From assembly GCF_017312725.1 (NCBI RefSeq), contig NZ_BOPO01000037.1, positions 37,060 through 101,059 on the forward strand: 64,000 nucleotides of DNA. Direction: 5' to 3'. This document shows positions 15,263 to 24,293 of this stretch, piece after piece. The notes under the pieces were generated by a model. That model was not told where the DNA came from and did not search any database. It saw only the letters and a list, made by a program, of their open reading frames with translations. The translations under genes and the position numbers were made by a program. This DNA is from Actinocatenispora comari (lineage in GTDB: Bacteria; Actinomycetota; Actinomycetes; Mycobacteriales; Micromonosporaceae). Numbering within the stretch: the stretch's first letter is position 1; the number at the start of each line of letters is the position of its first letter.

Positions 15263-16446
15263 TGCCCAACAAGGAAGGCCACCGGCATTTCGGCAACGTG
15301 CGCAAGCTGCCGTCAGGGCGGTTCCAGATCCGCTACCCGGGTCCGGACGGTCGGATGCGGAACGGCGCCGAGACCTATCCGACGCGGCCCGTCGCGCTAC
15401 GGGCTCTGTCGATCATTGAAGGGCAGATCACACGCGGCGAGTGGGTGGATCCGGAGCGGGGGAAGGTGCTGCTGCGGGACTACGCGGACCGGTGGGTGAC
15501 GCAGCGGCCGAATCTGCGGCCCCGGACGGTCGAGCTGTACCGGATGCTGCTGCGCAACCACATCACGCCGTACCTGGGTGGCGTTCCGCTCGGCAAGCTG
15601 TCGACGGCGATGGTGCGGGAATGGCGCGCCGAACTGCTCGGCAAAGGGCGCTCGGTCAGCACCCTGGCGAAGGCGTACCGGCTGCTGCGGGCGGTGCTGA
15701 TGACCGCCGTGAACGAAGACAACATCCTGCCGCGCAACCCGTGCCGCATCCCGGGCGCGGGTACCGAGTCCCCGGCGGAGCGGCCGACCCTGACCGTGCG
15801 GCAGATGTACGACCTGGCGGGGGAAATGCCGGACCGGCTGTTCGCGTTCGTGCTGCTGACGGCGTTCGCGAGTCTCCGGTACGGGGAGGTCACCGCGTTG
15901 CAGCGGATGGACCTGGACCTGGTCGCCTGCACGGTGCGCGTCCGGCACGCGTTCGTTCGTCGTCCGTCCGGCGAGCTGGTCTACGGTCCGCCCAAGTCGA
16001 AGGCTGGGTTACGCACCGTGTCCATCCCGTCCGGTCTGGTGCCTGTGCTGCGGCGGCACCTGGACGAGTTCGTGGACGCGGAGGCGACGGCGCTGGTGTT
16101 CACCGGTCCGAAGGGTGCGCCGTTGAAGCGGACGAACTTCAACGAGCTGTCCGGATGGAAGGAGGCCGTGGCTCGGATCGGGAAGCCCGATCTGCACTTC
16201 CACGATCTGCGGCACTCCGGCAACACGTGGGCGGCGGCGGCCGGGGTCAGTACCCGTGACCTGATGGCGCGGATGGGTCACGACAGCATGAACGCGGCGC
16301 TGATCTACCAGCACGCGAGTACCGAGGCTGACCAGGCGATCGCCTCGGCGCTGGACGCTCGGTTGGCGGAGGTTCAGGACGGCGATGACCAGGCTGGGGA
16401 CGACCCGGAGGACGGTCCGGCTGGTGCCCGGGTGCCCGTGGCGTAA
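15262..16446 (+). CDS. int: Tyrosine site-specific integrase
   Basis: A 394-residue protein. Residues about 1-60 are an AP2-like arm-binding domain (SGRFQIRYPGPDGRMR), 70-165 the core-binding helical domain (LRPRTVELYRMLLRNHITPY), and 175-360 the catalytic domain. The catalytic residues are Arg206 (SLRYGE), His314-x-x-Arg317 (HDLRHSG), His340 (MGHDS) and Tyr349 (IYQHAS). All are present, so the enzyme should be active. It recombines attP with the tRNA-Gly attB. The stop codon TAA lies inside an arm-type repeat (16444), so integrase could occupy the end of its own gene. Confidence 0.96.
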   Translation: MPNKEGHRHFGNVRKLPSGRFQIRYPGPDGRMRNGAETYPTRPVALRALSIIEGQITRGEWVDPERGKVLLRDYADRWVTQRPNLRPRTVELYRMLLRNHITPYLGGVPLGKLSTAMVREWRAELLGKGRSVSTLAKAYRLLRAVLMTAVNEDNILPRNPCRIPGAGTESPAERPTLTVRQMYDLAGEMPDRLFAFVLLTAFASLRYGEVTALQRMDLDLVACTVRVRHAFVRRPSGELVYGPPKSKAGLRTVSIPSGLVPVLRRHLDEFVDAEATALVFTGPKGAPLKRTNFNELSGWKEAVARIGKPDLHFHDLRHSGNTWAAAAGVSTRDLMARMGHDSMNAALIYQHASTEADQAIASALDARLAEVQDGDDQAGDDPEDGPAGARVPVA

Positions 16447-16464
16447 TGGCACGCTAATGGCACG
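16444..16464. repeat. Integrase arm-type sites, right arm
   Basis: Two direct copies of TAATGGCACG (16444-16453, 16455-16464), identical to the pair near attL. The first begins with the int stop codon. Confidence 0.75.
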
Positions 16465-16495
16465 CGGCGCCGATCAGCGGTGCGGAGATGATCAA

Positions 16496-16531
16496 CCCCA
16501 GGTCGGGGGAGTGGCCCTGACCTGGGGTTTT
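16496..16531 (+). terminator. Bidirectional hairpin between int and tRNA-Gly
   Basis: CCCCAGGTC (16496-16504) pairs with GACCTGGGG (16519-16527) and TTTTGG follows, which suits termination of int. Read on the minus strand, the same stem lies 9 bases past the tRNA 3' end and can terminate tRNA-Gly. Confidence 0.75.
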
Positions 16532-16535
16532 GGTG

Positions 16536-16581
16536 TGGAGCGGGTGACGGGAATCGAACCCGCATGACCAGCTTGGAAGGC
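16536..16581. repeat. attR: 46-bp copy within intact tRNA-Gly
   Basis: Identical to 2374-2419. It begins at the CCA end of the tRNA and ends after the anticodon loop. The element supplies this 3' half, so the tRNA remains complete. Confidence 0.95.
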
Positions 16582-16609
16582 TGGGGCTCTGCCATTGAGC
16601 TACACCCGC
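16536..16609 (-). tRNA. tRNA-Gly (anticodon TCC)
   Basis: A 74-base tRNA with the acceptor pairs GCGGGTG/CACCCGC, discriminator T and encoded CCA. It has an anticodon arm CCAGC-CTTCCAA-GCTGG and a T arm with GGTTCGATTCC. It is the integration target of the element and is restored at attR. Confidence 0.97.
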
Positions 16610-16713
16610 GGCGCTGGCGCGACGATGCCGAGCCTGCCGCATCAGGGTACATACGGAGCGCCCGGACGGTGTGCGCGGCACCAGGAGGGACGGCCTACAC
16701 TGTCGCAGGCACC

Positions 16714-16787
16714 CGGGGTGTGGCGCAGTTTGGTAGCGCACTCGCTTTGGGAGCGAGGGGCCGTGGGTTCAAATCCCGCCACCCCGA
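16714..16787 (+). tRNA. tRNA-Pro (anticodon TGG)
   Basis: A 74-base tRNA with the acceptor CGGGGTG/CACCCCG, anticodon arm CTCGC-TTTGGGA-GCGAG and T-loop GTTCAAATC. CCA is not encoded. TACACT about 15 bases upstream may be its -10 element. Confidence 0.97.
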
Positions 16788-16801
16788 CCCGGTGTGACCG
16801 T

Positions 16802-16833
16802 GACCCCGGACCGCGACCGTGGCGGCCGGGGTC
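16802..16833 (+). terminator. Hairpin after tRNA-Pro
   Basis: GACCCCGG (16802-16809) pairs with CCGGGGTC (16826-16833). There is no T-tract. It lies 15 bp past the tRNA. Confidence 0.5.
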
Positions 16834-17062
16834 GCGTCGTGTCCGGCCAGGCTGCCGCGGACCGGAAGCCTGCGGATCGGCACACGCCGCATTCCGGTAC
16901 TGCCGCACCCGCGGGTACGGTCCGCGCCCGGATCGGCGGTGCGGTCCGGCCGGGCGGCGTCGGATCGGTGGTTCGGACCGGTGGGGGTGGCCCAACGGCG
17001 CGCCGAGGTGGGACTCCTGGCCGGTGTTCGGGTCTCGGTGGGCGCGCCACGATGGGTACACG

Positions 17063-17338
17063 ATGAACGGTGCAGGAGTGTCCGAGGTCGTCGCCTGGCG
17101 GGCCGCGCGGGAGTACGCGAGCCGGCTGCGGGACCCGATGTTTCGGTGTTTTGCCCGGTCGGTCGCGTTCCGCGCCGGCAGTCACCTGGTGCTCGCGCTG
17201 GCCGACGAGCCGCTGTCGTCGATCCTGGACCGGGTCGGCCCGGTGCGGCCCGAGTCGCCGGTGACGGTGGTGGTCTACCGGCCGGGTGCGGAGCCGCCGT
17301 TCAGCTTCGTCGACCTGCACGCGACCCCGGCCGCGTGA
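17063..17338 (+). CDS. Hypothetical protein
   Basis: A possible 91-residue protein starting at ATG 17063. It has mixed alpha/beta character: SEVVAWRAAREYASRLRDPM, SHLVLALADEPLSSILDRVG, then SPVTVVVYRPGAEPPF. It ends 210 bp before tig. The longer frame upstream overlaps tRNA-Pro and is not believed. There is no clear ribosome site and no family recognised. Confidence 0.5.
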   Translation: MNGAGVSEVVAWRAAREYASRLRDPMFRCFARSVAFRAGSHLVLALADEPLSSILDRVGPVRPESPVTVVVYRPGAEPPFSFVDLHATPAA

Positions 17339-17547
17339 GCAGGCGTGAGGCGGCGCCGGGGTGACGGCGGGTCCGGCGTACGCTGGTTGTCGTCGTGCCA
17401 TCCGGCCGGTCGGGCGCCCGAGTCGTTGCGTTCCGTGGCGCTCGCCTAGACTCGGTCGGTCAGCGGCGGGTCTGCCCGCGTGGGCGCACGTCCAGAACAT
17501 CAGACCGCCGTGGTTAAGCACCCGATCACCTGCCGAGGAGTACCCCT

Positions 17548-18978
17548 GTGAAGAGCGCCGTCGAGACGTTGAGCCCTACCCGGGTGAAGGTGTCGGTCGA
17601 GGTGCCCTTCTCCGAGCTCGAACCGAGCGTGAAGAAGGCGTATCGGACCATCGCCCAGCAGGTGAGCATTCCGGGCTTCCGGCCCGGCAAGGTGCCGACC
17701 CGGCTGATCGACCAGCGGGTCGGTCGTGGCGCCGTGTTGCAGGAGGCGGTGCAGGAGGCGCTGCCGGAGCAGTACATGGCGGCGATCAAGGAGCACGACG
17801 TCAAGGCGATCGGCCGCCCCGAGGTCGAGGTGACCGAGCTGAACGACGGTGACAAGGTCACCTTCACCGCCGAGGTCGACGTCCGGCCGGAGATCAGCCT
17901 GCCCGACCTGTCCACCATCACCGCCACGGTCGACGAGTTCTCGGTGACCGACGAGGACGTGGACGCCCAGATCGCGCAGCTGCGCGACCGGTTCGCCACC
18001 CTCAAGGGCGTCGAGCGGCCGGCGCAGACCGGCGACTTCGTCTCGATCGACCTGGCCGCGACCGTGGACGGCAAGGAGGTCGAGGGCGGCACCGCCAGCG
18101 GCATGTCGTACGAGATCGGCTCCGGTCAGCTGCTCGACGGCATCGACGACGCGATCGTCGGCCTCAGCAAGGACGAGACGGCGACGTTCACCAGCAAGCT
18201 GGTGGGCGGCCCGAACGCCGGCGAGGACGCGCAGATCGAGGTCACCGTGCGCAGCGTCCGGGAGAAGGAGCTGCCCGAGCTGGACGACGAGTTCGCCCAG
18301 CTGGCGAGCGAGTTCGACACCCTGGACGAGCTGCGCGCCGACAGCCGTGGCCGGGTCGAGCGGCAGAAGAAGCTCGACCAGGCGTACCAGGCGCGGGACA
18401 AGGCGCTGGAGGCGCTGCTCGCGGCCACCGATGTCCCGATCCCCGAGGGCGTGGTGACCGAGGAGGTCGACTACCGCAAGCAGAACATGTCCGAGCAGCT
18501 GGAGCAGATGGGCTCCAACCTCGACCAGTACCTTGCGGCCGAGGAGAAGTCGGCGGAGGACTTCGACGCCGAGCTGAAGGGCAACGCCGAGGAAGCGGTG
18601 AAGACCCAGCTGGTGCTGGACGCGCTGGCCGACGCCGAGGAGGTCGGCGTCAACGACCAGGAGCTGACCGAGGAGGTCGTGCGCCGGGCGCAGCAGGCCG
18701 GCGCACCGCCGCAGCAGTTCGCCGACCAGCTGGTTCGGTCCGGGCAGCTCGCCGGCGTGGTGGCCGACGTGCGCCGCGGCAAGGCGCTGTCGATGGTGCT
18801 GGAGCACGCCAAGGTGACCGACTCGGCCGGTAACGAGGTCGACCTGACCGCGGTGCTCAACCCGGCCGGTGAGCCGCGCGCCGAGGGCGACACGCCCGAG
18901 GGCGACGCCGCCGAGGCCGAGGCGCCGGAGGCGCCCGCCGAGGCGACCGAGCAGGAGGCCGCGGCGAAGGCCGAGTGA
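17548..18978 (+). CDS. tig: Trigger factor, ribosome-associated chaperone and PPIase
   Basis: A 476-residue protein starting at GTG after GAGGAG. The N-terminal ribosome-binding domain (1-110) carries the signature GFRPGKVPTRLIDQRVG. An FKBP-type PPIase domain (about 155-245) starts at GDFVSIDLAATVDGKEVEGG. The C-terminal helical domain makes up the rest, with an acidic Ala/Glu-rich tail of about 45 residues. It binds at the ribosome exit tunnel and shields nascent chains. It precedes clpP1-clpP2-clpX, the usual order in bacteria. A TAGACT at 17447-17452 may be its -10 element. Confidence 0.97.
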   Translation: MKSAVETLSPTRVKVSVEVPFSELEPSVKKAYRTIAQQVSIPGFRPGKVPTRLIDQRVGRGAVLQEAVQEALPEQYMAAIKEHDVKAIGRPEVEVTELNDGDKVTFTAEVDVRPEISLPDLSTITATVDEFSVTDEDVDAQIAQLRDRFATLKGVERPAQTGDFVSIDLAATVDGKEVEGGTASGMSYEIGSGQLLDGIDDAIVGLSKDETATFTSKLVGGPNAGEDAQIEVTVRSVREKELPELDDEFAQLASEFDTLDELRADSRGRVERQKKLDQAYQARDKALEALLAATDVPIPEGVVTEEVDYRKQNMSEQLEQMGSNLDQYLAAEEKSAEDFDAELKGNAEEAVKTQLVLDALADAEEVGVNDQELTEEVVRRAQQAGAPPQQFADQLVRSGQLAGVVADVRRGKALSMVLEHAKVTDSAGNEVDLTAVLNPAGEPRAEGDTPEGDAAEAEAPEAPAEATEQEAAAKAE

Positions 18979-18993
18979 GCTGGTTCGTTTCTG

Positions 18994-19043
18994 CACCGAC
19001 CGGCCCGTCACCCGTGTCCCGGGGGCGGGCCGGTCGGTGTTTG
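18994..19043 (+). terminator. Strong terminator after tig
   Basis: A perfect 14-bp stem (18994-19007 with 19026-19039) with an 18-base loop is followed by TTTGTC. It separates tig from the clp operon. Confidence 0.88.
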
Positions 19044-19201
19044 TCGTCCGGTTGTCGTTGCGTGCCCGCGGCGATGCGCTGAGAGCGAACACCCGGCCCG
19101 TCGGCGGCAGCCGGGCGCACGTACCGGCTAGGGTCGATGACGAAACCAGCGCCGGGCCGGCACATCGCCACCGGTGCCGTGTGGGCCGAGAGGATCGCAA
19201 C

Positions 19202-19825
19202 ATGACTGACCTGTACACGCCTTCCGCGCGCTCCGCGGACTCCGGCGCCGGTGGCGGATTCGACGACCTGGTCTTCAACCGGCTGCTGCGGGAGCGGATC
19301 ATCTTCCTGGGCAGCGAGGTCAGCGACGAGTCCGCGAACCGGGTCGTCGCCCAGCTGCTGCTGCTCGCCGCCGAGGACCCTGCGCGCGACATCTCGCTCT
19401 ACATCAACTCGCCCGGCGGTTCGGTCTACGCCGGTATGGCGATCTACGACACCATGCAGTTCGTCAAGAACGACGTGGCGACCTACGCGCTCGGCATGGC
19501 AGCCTCGATGGGGCAGCTGCTGCTGTGCGCCGGCACCACCGGCAAGCGGTACGCGCTGCCGCACGCGCGGATCATGATGCACCAGCCGTCCGGCGGCATC
19601 GGCGGCACGGCGGCCGACGTGGCCATCCAGGCCGAGCAGATGGTGTACACGAAGAAGATGTTCCAGGAGTGCGTCGCGCGCCACACCGGGCAGACGCTGG
19701 AGCAGATCGAGACCGACTCCGACCGGGACCGGTGGTTCACCGCCGAGGAGGCGAAGGACTACGGCTTCATCGACCACGTGGTGACCGGCGCCTCGCAGGT
19801 CCCCGGCGGCGCCGGGCTGTCCTGA
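19202..19825 (+). CDS. clpP1: ATP-dependent Clp protease proteolytic subunit 1
   Basis: A 207-residue serine protease starting at ATG after GAGAGG. The catalytic triad is Ser102 (GMAASMGQ), His127 (MMHQPSGG) and Asp176 (DSDRDRWF). [18 protein letters not shown] is the ClpP signature. It has a short propeptide-like N-terminus. Actinobacteria need both ClpP1 and ClpP2, which form a mixed 14-mer degraded into by ClpX or ClpC. clpP2 follows after 49 bp. Confidence 0.97.
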   Translation: MTDLYTPSARSADSGAGGGFDDLVFNRLLRERIIFLGSEVSDESANRVVAQLLLLAAEDPARDISLYINSPGGSVYAGMAIYDTMQFVKNDVATYALGMAASMGQLLLCAGTTGKRYALPHARIMMHQPSGGIGGTAADVAIQAEQMVYTKKMFQECVARHTGQTLEQIETDSDRDRWFTAEEAKDYGFIDHVVTGASQVPGGAGLS

Positions 19826-19874
19826 GTCAGCATCGTCCCCGAGTCAACGCCCGGCCTCAACGAAGGAATTCACC

Positions 19875-20561
19875 ATGAGTCTCTCCACACCCGGCAGCCC
19901 GCTCGGCGGGGTCGCCATGCCGACCGGTTTCGCGCCGGTGCAGAACCGCTACATCCTGCCGTCGTTCGTCGAGCGCACGTCGTACGGGGTGAAGGAGTCC
20001 AACCCGTACAACCTGATGTTCGAGGAGCGGATCATCTTCCTCGGCGCGCAGATCGACGACGTGTCGGCCAACGACGTGATGGCGCAGCTGCTCGCGCTGG
20101 AGTCGATGGACCCCGACCGCGACATCACCATGTACATCAACTCGCCGGGTGGCTCGTTCACCGCGATGACCGCGATCTACGACACCATGCAGTACATCCG
20201 GTGTGACATCTCCACCGCCTGCCTGGGCCAGGCCGCGTCCGCCGCGGCGGTGCTGCTGGCCGCCGGCGCGCCCGGCAAGCGGATGGCGCTGCCCAACTCG
20301 CGCATCATCATCCACCAGCCGGCGACCGAAGGCGGGTACGGTCAGGGGTCCGACATCGAGATCCAGGCGCGGGAGATCATGCGGATGCGCACGCTGCTGG
20401 AAGACCTGATCTCCAAGCACTCGGACCGCGACGTCGAGCAGGTCAAGCGGGACATCGACCGTGACAAGATCCTCACGGCCGACGAGGCGATGGCGTACGG
20501 GCTGGTCGACCAGGTGCTGCCGAGCCGCAAGAAGAACGCGGCCGCGGCGGTGGCGGGCTGA
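19875..20561 (+). CDS. clpP2: ATP-dependent Clp protease proteolytic subunit 2
   Basis: A 228-residue protein with AAGGAA before the ATG. The triad is Ser122 (GQAASAAA), His147 (IIHQPAT) and Asp197 (DIDRDK). The N-terminal extension of about 45 residues is longer than in ClpP1 and is probably processed. It forms the second ring of the heteromeric protease and gives the face that docks ClpX. It is co-transcribed with clpP1. Confidence 0.97.
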   Translation: MSLSTPGSPLGGVAMPTGFAPVQNRYILPSFVERTSYGVKESNPYNLMFEERIIFLGAQIDDVSANDVMAQLLALESMDPDRDITMYINSPGGSFTAMTAIYDTMQYIRCDISTACLGQAASAAAVLLAAGAPGKRMALPNSRIIIHQPATEGGYGQGSDIEIQAREIMRMRTLLEDLISKHSDRDVEQVKRDIDRDKILTADEAMAYGLVDQVLPSRKKNAAAAVAG

Positions 20562-20565
20562 AAGC

Positions 20566-20600
20566 CCCGCTCGGGGGTCCGTTTCGGGCCTCCGAGCGGG
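20566..20600 (+). terminator. Hairpin between clpP2 and clpX
   Basis: Fifteen-base arms (20566-20580, 20586-20600) pair at 13 positions around GTTTC. There is no T-tract, so it may attenuate rather than fully stop transcription into clpX. Confidence 0.75.
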
Positions 20601-20704
20601 TACGGTCGAAGAGTCTGTTCGACAGGTACGGCGCTGGAGCAGGTGCAGCGCGAATCAGTCAGGAGCGGTCGGGTGCCCCGGCCGCCGGTGCAGGGGAGTC
20701 GTAG

Positions 20705-21997
20705 GTGGCACGGATCGGCGACGGCGGTGACCTGCTCAAGTGTTCCTTCTGCGGGAAGTCTCAGAAGCAGGTCAAGAAGCTCATCGCGGGCCCTGGGGTC
20801 TACATCTGCGACGAGTGCATCGACCTGTGCAACGAGATCATCGAGGAAGAGCTCAGCGAGTCGGGCGACGTCAAGTGGGACGAGCTGCCCAAGCCCAAGG
20901 AGATCTGCGAGTTCCTCGACCAGTACGTGGTGGGCCAGGACGGGGCCAAGCGCGCCCTGTCGGTGGCGGTCTACAACCACTACAAGCGCATCCAGGCGGA
21001 TGCCGCCGGGCACCGCACCTCGGGCGCCGACCCGGTCGAGCTGGCCAAGTCGAACATCCTGCTCATCGGGCCGACCGGGTGCGGCAAGACGCACCTGGCG
21101 CAGACCCTGGCCCGGATGCTCAACGTGCCGTTCGCGATGGCGGACGCGACCGCGTTGACCGAGGCCGGCTACGTCGGTGAGGACGTGGAGAACATTCTCC
21201 TCAAACTCATCCAGGCAGCCGATTACGACGTCAAACGCGCCGAAACGGGCATCATCTACATCGACGAGATCGACAAGGTGGCCCGCAAGAGCGAGAACCC
21301 GTCGATCACCCGCGACGTGTCCGGCGAGGGCGTGCAGCAGGCGCTGCTGAAGATCCTGGAGGGCACCACTGCGAGCGTCCCGCCGCAGGGCGGCCGCAAG
21401 CACCCGCACCAGGAGTTCATCCAGATCGACACCACCAACGTGCTGTTCATCTGCGGTGGCGCGTTCGCCGGCCTGGAGAAGATCATCGAGCAGCGGGTCG
21501 GCCGTAAGGGCATCGGCTTCGGCGCCCAGCTGCACAGCAAGGAAGAGCGCTCCACCGACGACGTGTTCGCCGACGTGATGCCGGAGGACCTGCTCAAGTT
21601 CGGCATGATCCCGGAGTTCAACGGCCGCCTGCCGATCGTCACCAGCGTGCGCAACCTGGACCGCGACGCGCTCATCCGGATCCTGCAGGAGCCGAAGAAC
21701 GCGCTGGTCAAGCAGTACGTGCGGCTGTTCGAGCTGGACGGCGTGGAGCTGGTGTTCGACGCCGAGGCGCTGGCCGCGATCGCCGACCAGGCGATCCTGC
21801 GCGGCACCGGCGCCCGCGGCCTGCGCGCCATCATGGAGGAGGTCCTGCTCCCCGTGATGTACGAGATCCCGTCCCGGCTGGACGTGGCCCGCGTCGTGGT
21901 GACCCGCGACGTGGTGCTGGAGAACGTCAACCCGACGATCGTGCCGCGCGAGGCGCGCGAGACGCGGAGCCGGGAGCGCCGCGAGAAGTCGGCCTGA
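20705..21997 (+). CDS. clpX: ClpX unfoldase, ATPase subunit
   Basis: A 430-residue protein starting at GTG. The N-terminal zinc domain has C13-x2-C16 and C35-x2-C38. Walker A GPTGCGKT is at 122-129 and Walker B IIYIDEID at 183-190. The segment [11 protein letters not shown] holds the IGF loop that docks ClpP. A sensor-2 arginine occurs in [20 protein letters not shown]. The hexamer unfolds tagged substrates and feeds ClpP1P2. It has its own 143-bp upstream gap and a strong terminator behind. Confidence 0.98.
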   Translation: MARIGDGGDLLKCSFCGKSQKQVKKLIAGPGVYICDECIDLCNEIIEEELSESGDVKWDELPKPKEICEFLDQYVVGQDGAKRALSVAVYNHYKRIQADAAGHRTSGADPVELAKSNILLIGPTGCGKTHLAQTLARMLNVPFAMADATALTEAGYVGEDVENILLKLIQAADYDVKRAETGIIYIDEIDKVARKSENPSITRDVSGEGVQQALLKILEGTTASVPPQGGRKHPHQEFIQIDTTNVLFICGGAFAGLEKIIEQRVGRKGIGFGAQLHSKEERSTDDVFADVMPEDLLKFGMIPEFNGRLPIVTSVRNLDRDALIRILQEPKNALVKQYVRLFELDGVELVFDAEALAAIADQAILRGTGARGLRAIMEEVLLPVMYEIPSRLDVARVVVTRDVVLENVNPTIVPREARETRSRERREKSA

Positions 21998-22012
21998 CCG
22001 AGGAAGACGACG

Positions 22013-22041
22013 AACGGCCCGGGCGATCGCCCGGGCCGTTT
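22013..22041. terminator. Perfect palindromic terminator after clpX
   Basis: The 14-base arms 22013-22026 and 22027-22040 are perfectly complementary (core CGGCCCGGGC) and are followed by TCG. It can serve clpX and the convergent gene ending at 22118. Confidence 0.85.
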
Positions 22042-22117
22042 CGCGTCTCCGGGTGCCGGTCCCGCCGCGCCGAGGTCCTGGTGTGTCGGGCCGAGCCAGG
22101 CCGGGTCCGTCGTGTTC

Positions 22118-23017
22118 TCAGCTGCCGCCCTTGTGCACGACGTCGGGGAGCAGCGTGCCCGCGAGCGTCTCGACGGTCGGTTCGTCGCTGGTCAGGCTCA
22201 TCACGCCGACGAGGGCGACCCGGTCGGCCCAGGCGCAGACCCCACCCTTCGCACCGGCCGACCCGAAGTCGACCTTGGCGCACTCCATCGACCCGCCGAC
22301 CGCGGACGGCGGGTCCACCGAGTGCTGCCCGCTGACCGTCACCGAGTCGCCGGACAGGCCGGAGAAGAAGTCGTCGAGGTGGTTCTCGACGCTGTCCGCC
22401 GAGCTGTCCATGGTGCCGCCCCACACGTAGACGGTGGTGTCGGAGCCGTCGGTGTACGCGGCTCCGATGGTGGTGGCGAACTCCTTCTCGCCGTCGAGCT
22501 CGCGTTTCATCGAGGCGGCGACCCGGTCGCTCGGCTTCTTGGTCAGCCCGCCGGCCGAGTCGGGGGTGGACAGCTTCGTGGCGGAGTTCTTGGCGCCGAG
22601 CCCGATGCCGACCGACCCCTGCACCAGCGCGTACCCGCCGATGCCGCACAGCACCAGCAGCACCGCGCCGGCGCACACCAGCGTGATGATCAGCCCGGTG
22701 TGGGACTTCTTCGCCGGTACCGGCGCCGGCGGGTACCCCGGCGTGGGGTAGCCGGGCGCGACCGGCGGCGGGCCGTACGCGGTACCCGGCGGCTCGGCCC
22801 CGTACGGCCCCGGGTACCCGCCCCCGCCGTACTGCGGGCCGGCCGGCTGGCCCCCGCCGTACTGGGGCGCCGGCGCTCCGCCGTACTGCGGGGCCGTCGG
22901 CCCGTACGACTGCCCGCCGGGGGGCTGGCCCTGGTCGCCGAACGGCGAGACCTCGTACTGCTGTGGCTGCCACTGCGGATCCGGCCCGGGGGAACCTGGG
23001 GGGTACGGCGAGGACAT
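22118..23017 (-). CDS. Membrane-anchored protein with Gly/Pro/Tyr-rich cytoplasmic part
   Basis: A 299-residue protein starting at ATG 23015-23017 after GGAGCACC. Residues 1-100 are a disordered Pro/Gly/Tyr/Gln-rich tail with repeated PQYGG. One membrane helix follows ([20 protein letters not shown]). The exported domain of about 170 residues contains GSMECA and [15 protein letters not shown], whose Cys pair may form a disulfide. It belongs to the same family as the 23154-24068 protein. I know no function; such architecture is common in actinomycete envelope proteins. Confidence 0.85.
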   Translation of the reverse strand: MSSPYPPGSPGPDPQWQPQQYEVSPFGDQGQPPGGQSYGPTAPQYGGAPAPQYGGGQPAGPQYGGGGYPGPYGAEPPGTAYGPPPVAPGYPTPGYPPAPVPAKKSHTGLIITLVCAGAVLLVLCGIGGYALVQGSVGIGLGAKNSATKLSTPDSAGGLTKKPSDRVAASMKRELDGEKEFATTIGAAYTDGSDTTVYVWGGTMDSSADSVENHLDDFFSGLSGDSVTVSGQHSVDPPSAVGGSMECAKVDFGSAGAKGGVCAWADRVALVGVMSLTSDEPTVETLAGTLLPDVVHKGGS

Positions 23018-23050
23018 CGGTGCTCCGATCGGGGTGCGGGTGCCGCCAGG
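23015..23050. repeat. Duplicated start region, copy 1
   Basis: About 36 bp around the ATG and ribosome site of the gene ending at 22118 are repeated, with one difference, at 23214-23249. The repeat marks a past duplication of the 5' end. Confidence 0.85.
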
Positions 23051-23070
23051 GTACGACCCGGGATCAGGGA

Positions 23071-23216
23071 TCAGTCGCGGTGCACGAGGTCGGGCAGCGC
23101 CCGCCGGGCGTACCGGATCGTGTCGTCGAGGTCGTGGTCGACCATCGTCGTGCTCACCAGCGCCACCCGGTTGGCCCACATGCACACACCCCCGTGCGCG
23201 GTGGCCTGGGGAACAT
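23071..23216 (-). pseudogene. Collapsed third paralogue
   Basis: The ATG at 23214-23216, with the duplicated ribosome site, is followed almost at once, out of frame, by sequence encoding a C-terminal fragment (GGVCMWANRVALVS, then ALPDLVHRD and a stop at 23071-23073). This fragment matches the C-termini of both flanking paralogues ([15 protein letters not shown] and LTDLVHRD). The body of the gene has been deleted, leaving a start joined to an end in another frame. In the ATG frame the product would be only 20 residues. Confidence 0.75.
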
Positions 23217-24068
23217 CGGTGCTCCGATCGGGGTACGGGTGCCGCCAGGGGTACGGTCCGCACCCATCGGGTCACGCCCTGCTCGCCGCGGGTGTCCGCC
23301 CGCCCAGCCGGACGGGGTACGGCCGGGTCGGTCACGGTGGACCAGGTCGGTGAGCATCGCGGCAGCGGTGCCGGCGAGTTGGTCGGCGGAGCCGGCGCCC
23401 ACGAAGCCGACGGCCGCCTTGTGGTTGCCCCACAGGCAGAACGCGGTGGCGCCGCCCCGCGCGCCACCGTTCGCCTGGTCGGCGCACTCCATCTCGCCGC
23501 CGATCGAGCCGGGTGAATCGACCCGGTGCAGGTCGCCCCAGCGGCCGAACGCGGCGGAGTCGAAGAAGTCGCTGTCGTCGAGGACGCTGCCCGGTTGTGC
23601 CTCCGCCAGCTCGCCGCCCCACACCAGTACCAGCGTCTTCGCGCCGGGCTTGCGGTAGGCGGCGCCGATGCTGTGGGCGAACACGCCGGCGCTCGACATC
23701 TGCTGGGCCAGCGTGGTGGCGGTGGCGTTGCCGTCGACCTTCGTCAGCCCGCCGGCCCGCGCCGGGGTCCGGACGGTGGTGTGCGCGTCGGCCGCGAGGT
23801 CGGCCCGGTGGTGCAGGTAGCCGGCGGTGATCGCGCCGACGACCAGCACCACGACCCCGAGCGCGATGACCGCGATCAGCCCCTTGCGCGACTTCCGGTC
23901 CGAGGGCGGTGCGTCGGGGAAGCCGGCCACCCACTCGTCGTCGGCCGCCCTCCCGCTCCGCGCGGCTCCCCGCTCCGGTGGGCTGGTGGCGGGCGCCGCC
24001 GGTGGGGTCGCCGGCGATCCGCCGGGCGGCGCCGACCCGGTGGGGACGGTGTCCTCTGCCGAAGTCAT
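23154..24068 (-). CDS. Paralogous membrane-anchored protein with read-through C-terminus
   Basis: A 304-residue protein starting at ATG 24066-24068. A Pro/Ala-rich cytoplasmic segment, a basic anchor (DRKSRKG), a membrane helix (LIAVIALGVVVLVVGAITAG) and an exported domain with GEMECA and ATAFCLWGNHKAAVGFVG parallel its neighbour. After TDLVHRD, where the paralogues stop, this frame continues about 58 residues through the duplicated promoter and start of the collapsed copy. The stop codon was therefore probably lost in the same rearrangement. Function unknown. Confidence 0.8.
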   Translation of the reverse strand: MTSAEDTVPTGSAPPGGSPATPPAAPATSPPERGAARSGRAADDEWVAGFPDAPPSDRKSRKGLIAVIALGVVVLVVGAITAGYLHHRADLAADAHTTVRTPARAGGLTKVDGNATATTLAQQMSSAGVFAHSIGAAYRKPGAKTLVLVWGGELAEAQPGSVLDDSDFFDSAAFGRWGDLHRVDSPGSIGGEMECADQANGGARGGATAFCLWGNHKAAVGFVGAGSADQLAGTAAAMLTDLVHRDRPGRTPSGWAGGHPRRAGRDPMGADRTPGGTRTPIGAPMFPRPPRTGVCACGPTGWRW

Positions 24069-24293
24069 GGTGCTCCTACGAGATGCGCGGGCCCCGGGGA
24101 TGCGGAAGTGCCCCGGGACGGGCGCAGGGCGGTACGCGTAGGGGCGTGCCGCCGGGGCGTCGCTGGGGATCGGCGTGGGGCCGAGACACGTTATCGTCCG
24201 TTCCGGCGTCACGGCCTCGGCCTTTCGGCGGATTCGGACGGTCGGCACGAAAGGCCGACGGCTCGGGTGGAGCCGGGCGGCTATCTTGCGATC

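Larger units (their letters stand above)
2374..16581. mobile_element. AICE (pSAM2-type integrative element) in tRNA-Gly
   Basis: The element is bounded by a 46-bp direct repeat that equals the 3' part of tRNA-Gly from the encoded CCA into the anticodon loop. Inside are, from right to left, a tyrosine integrase, an HTH excisionase, a RepSA-like rolling-circle initiator, a DUF2637 membrane protein, an FtsK-like translocase and a Pra-like activator. This is the minimal set of actinomycete integrative and conjugative elements (pSAM2 is the type). Accessory genes (MFS exporter, XRE/DUF397 pair, zinc-ribbon-like small protein, A+T-rich cargo gene, HTH protein) lie toward attL. Integration leaves an intact tRNA at attR, and all core frames are open, so the element looks functional. 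Confidence 0.95.

Noticed and set aside
17500..19392. A 630-codon minus-strand frame over tig
   Set aside because: It is an antisense shadow of tig; the plus-strand product has complete trigger-factor motifs.
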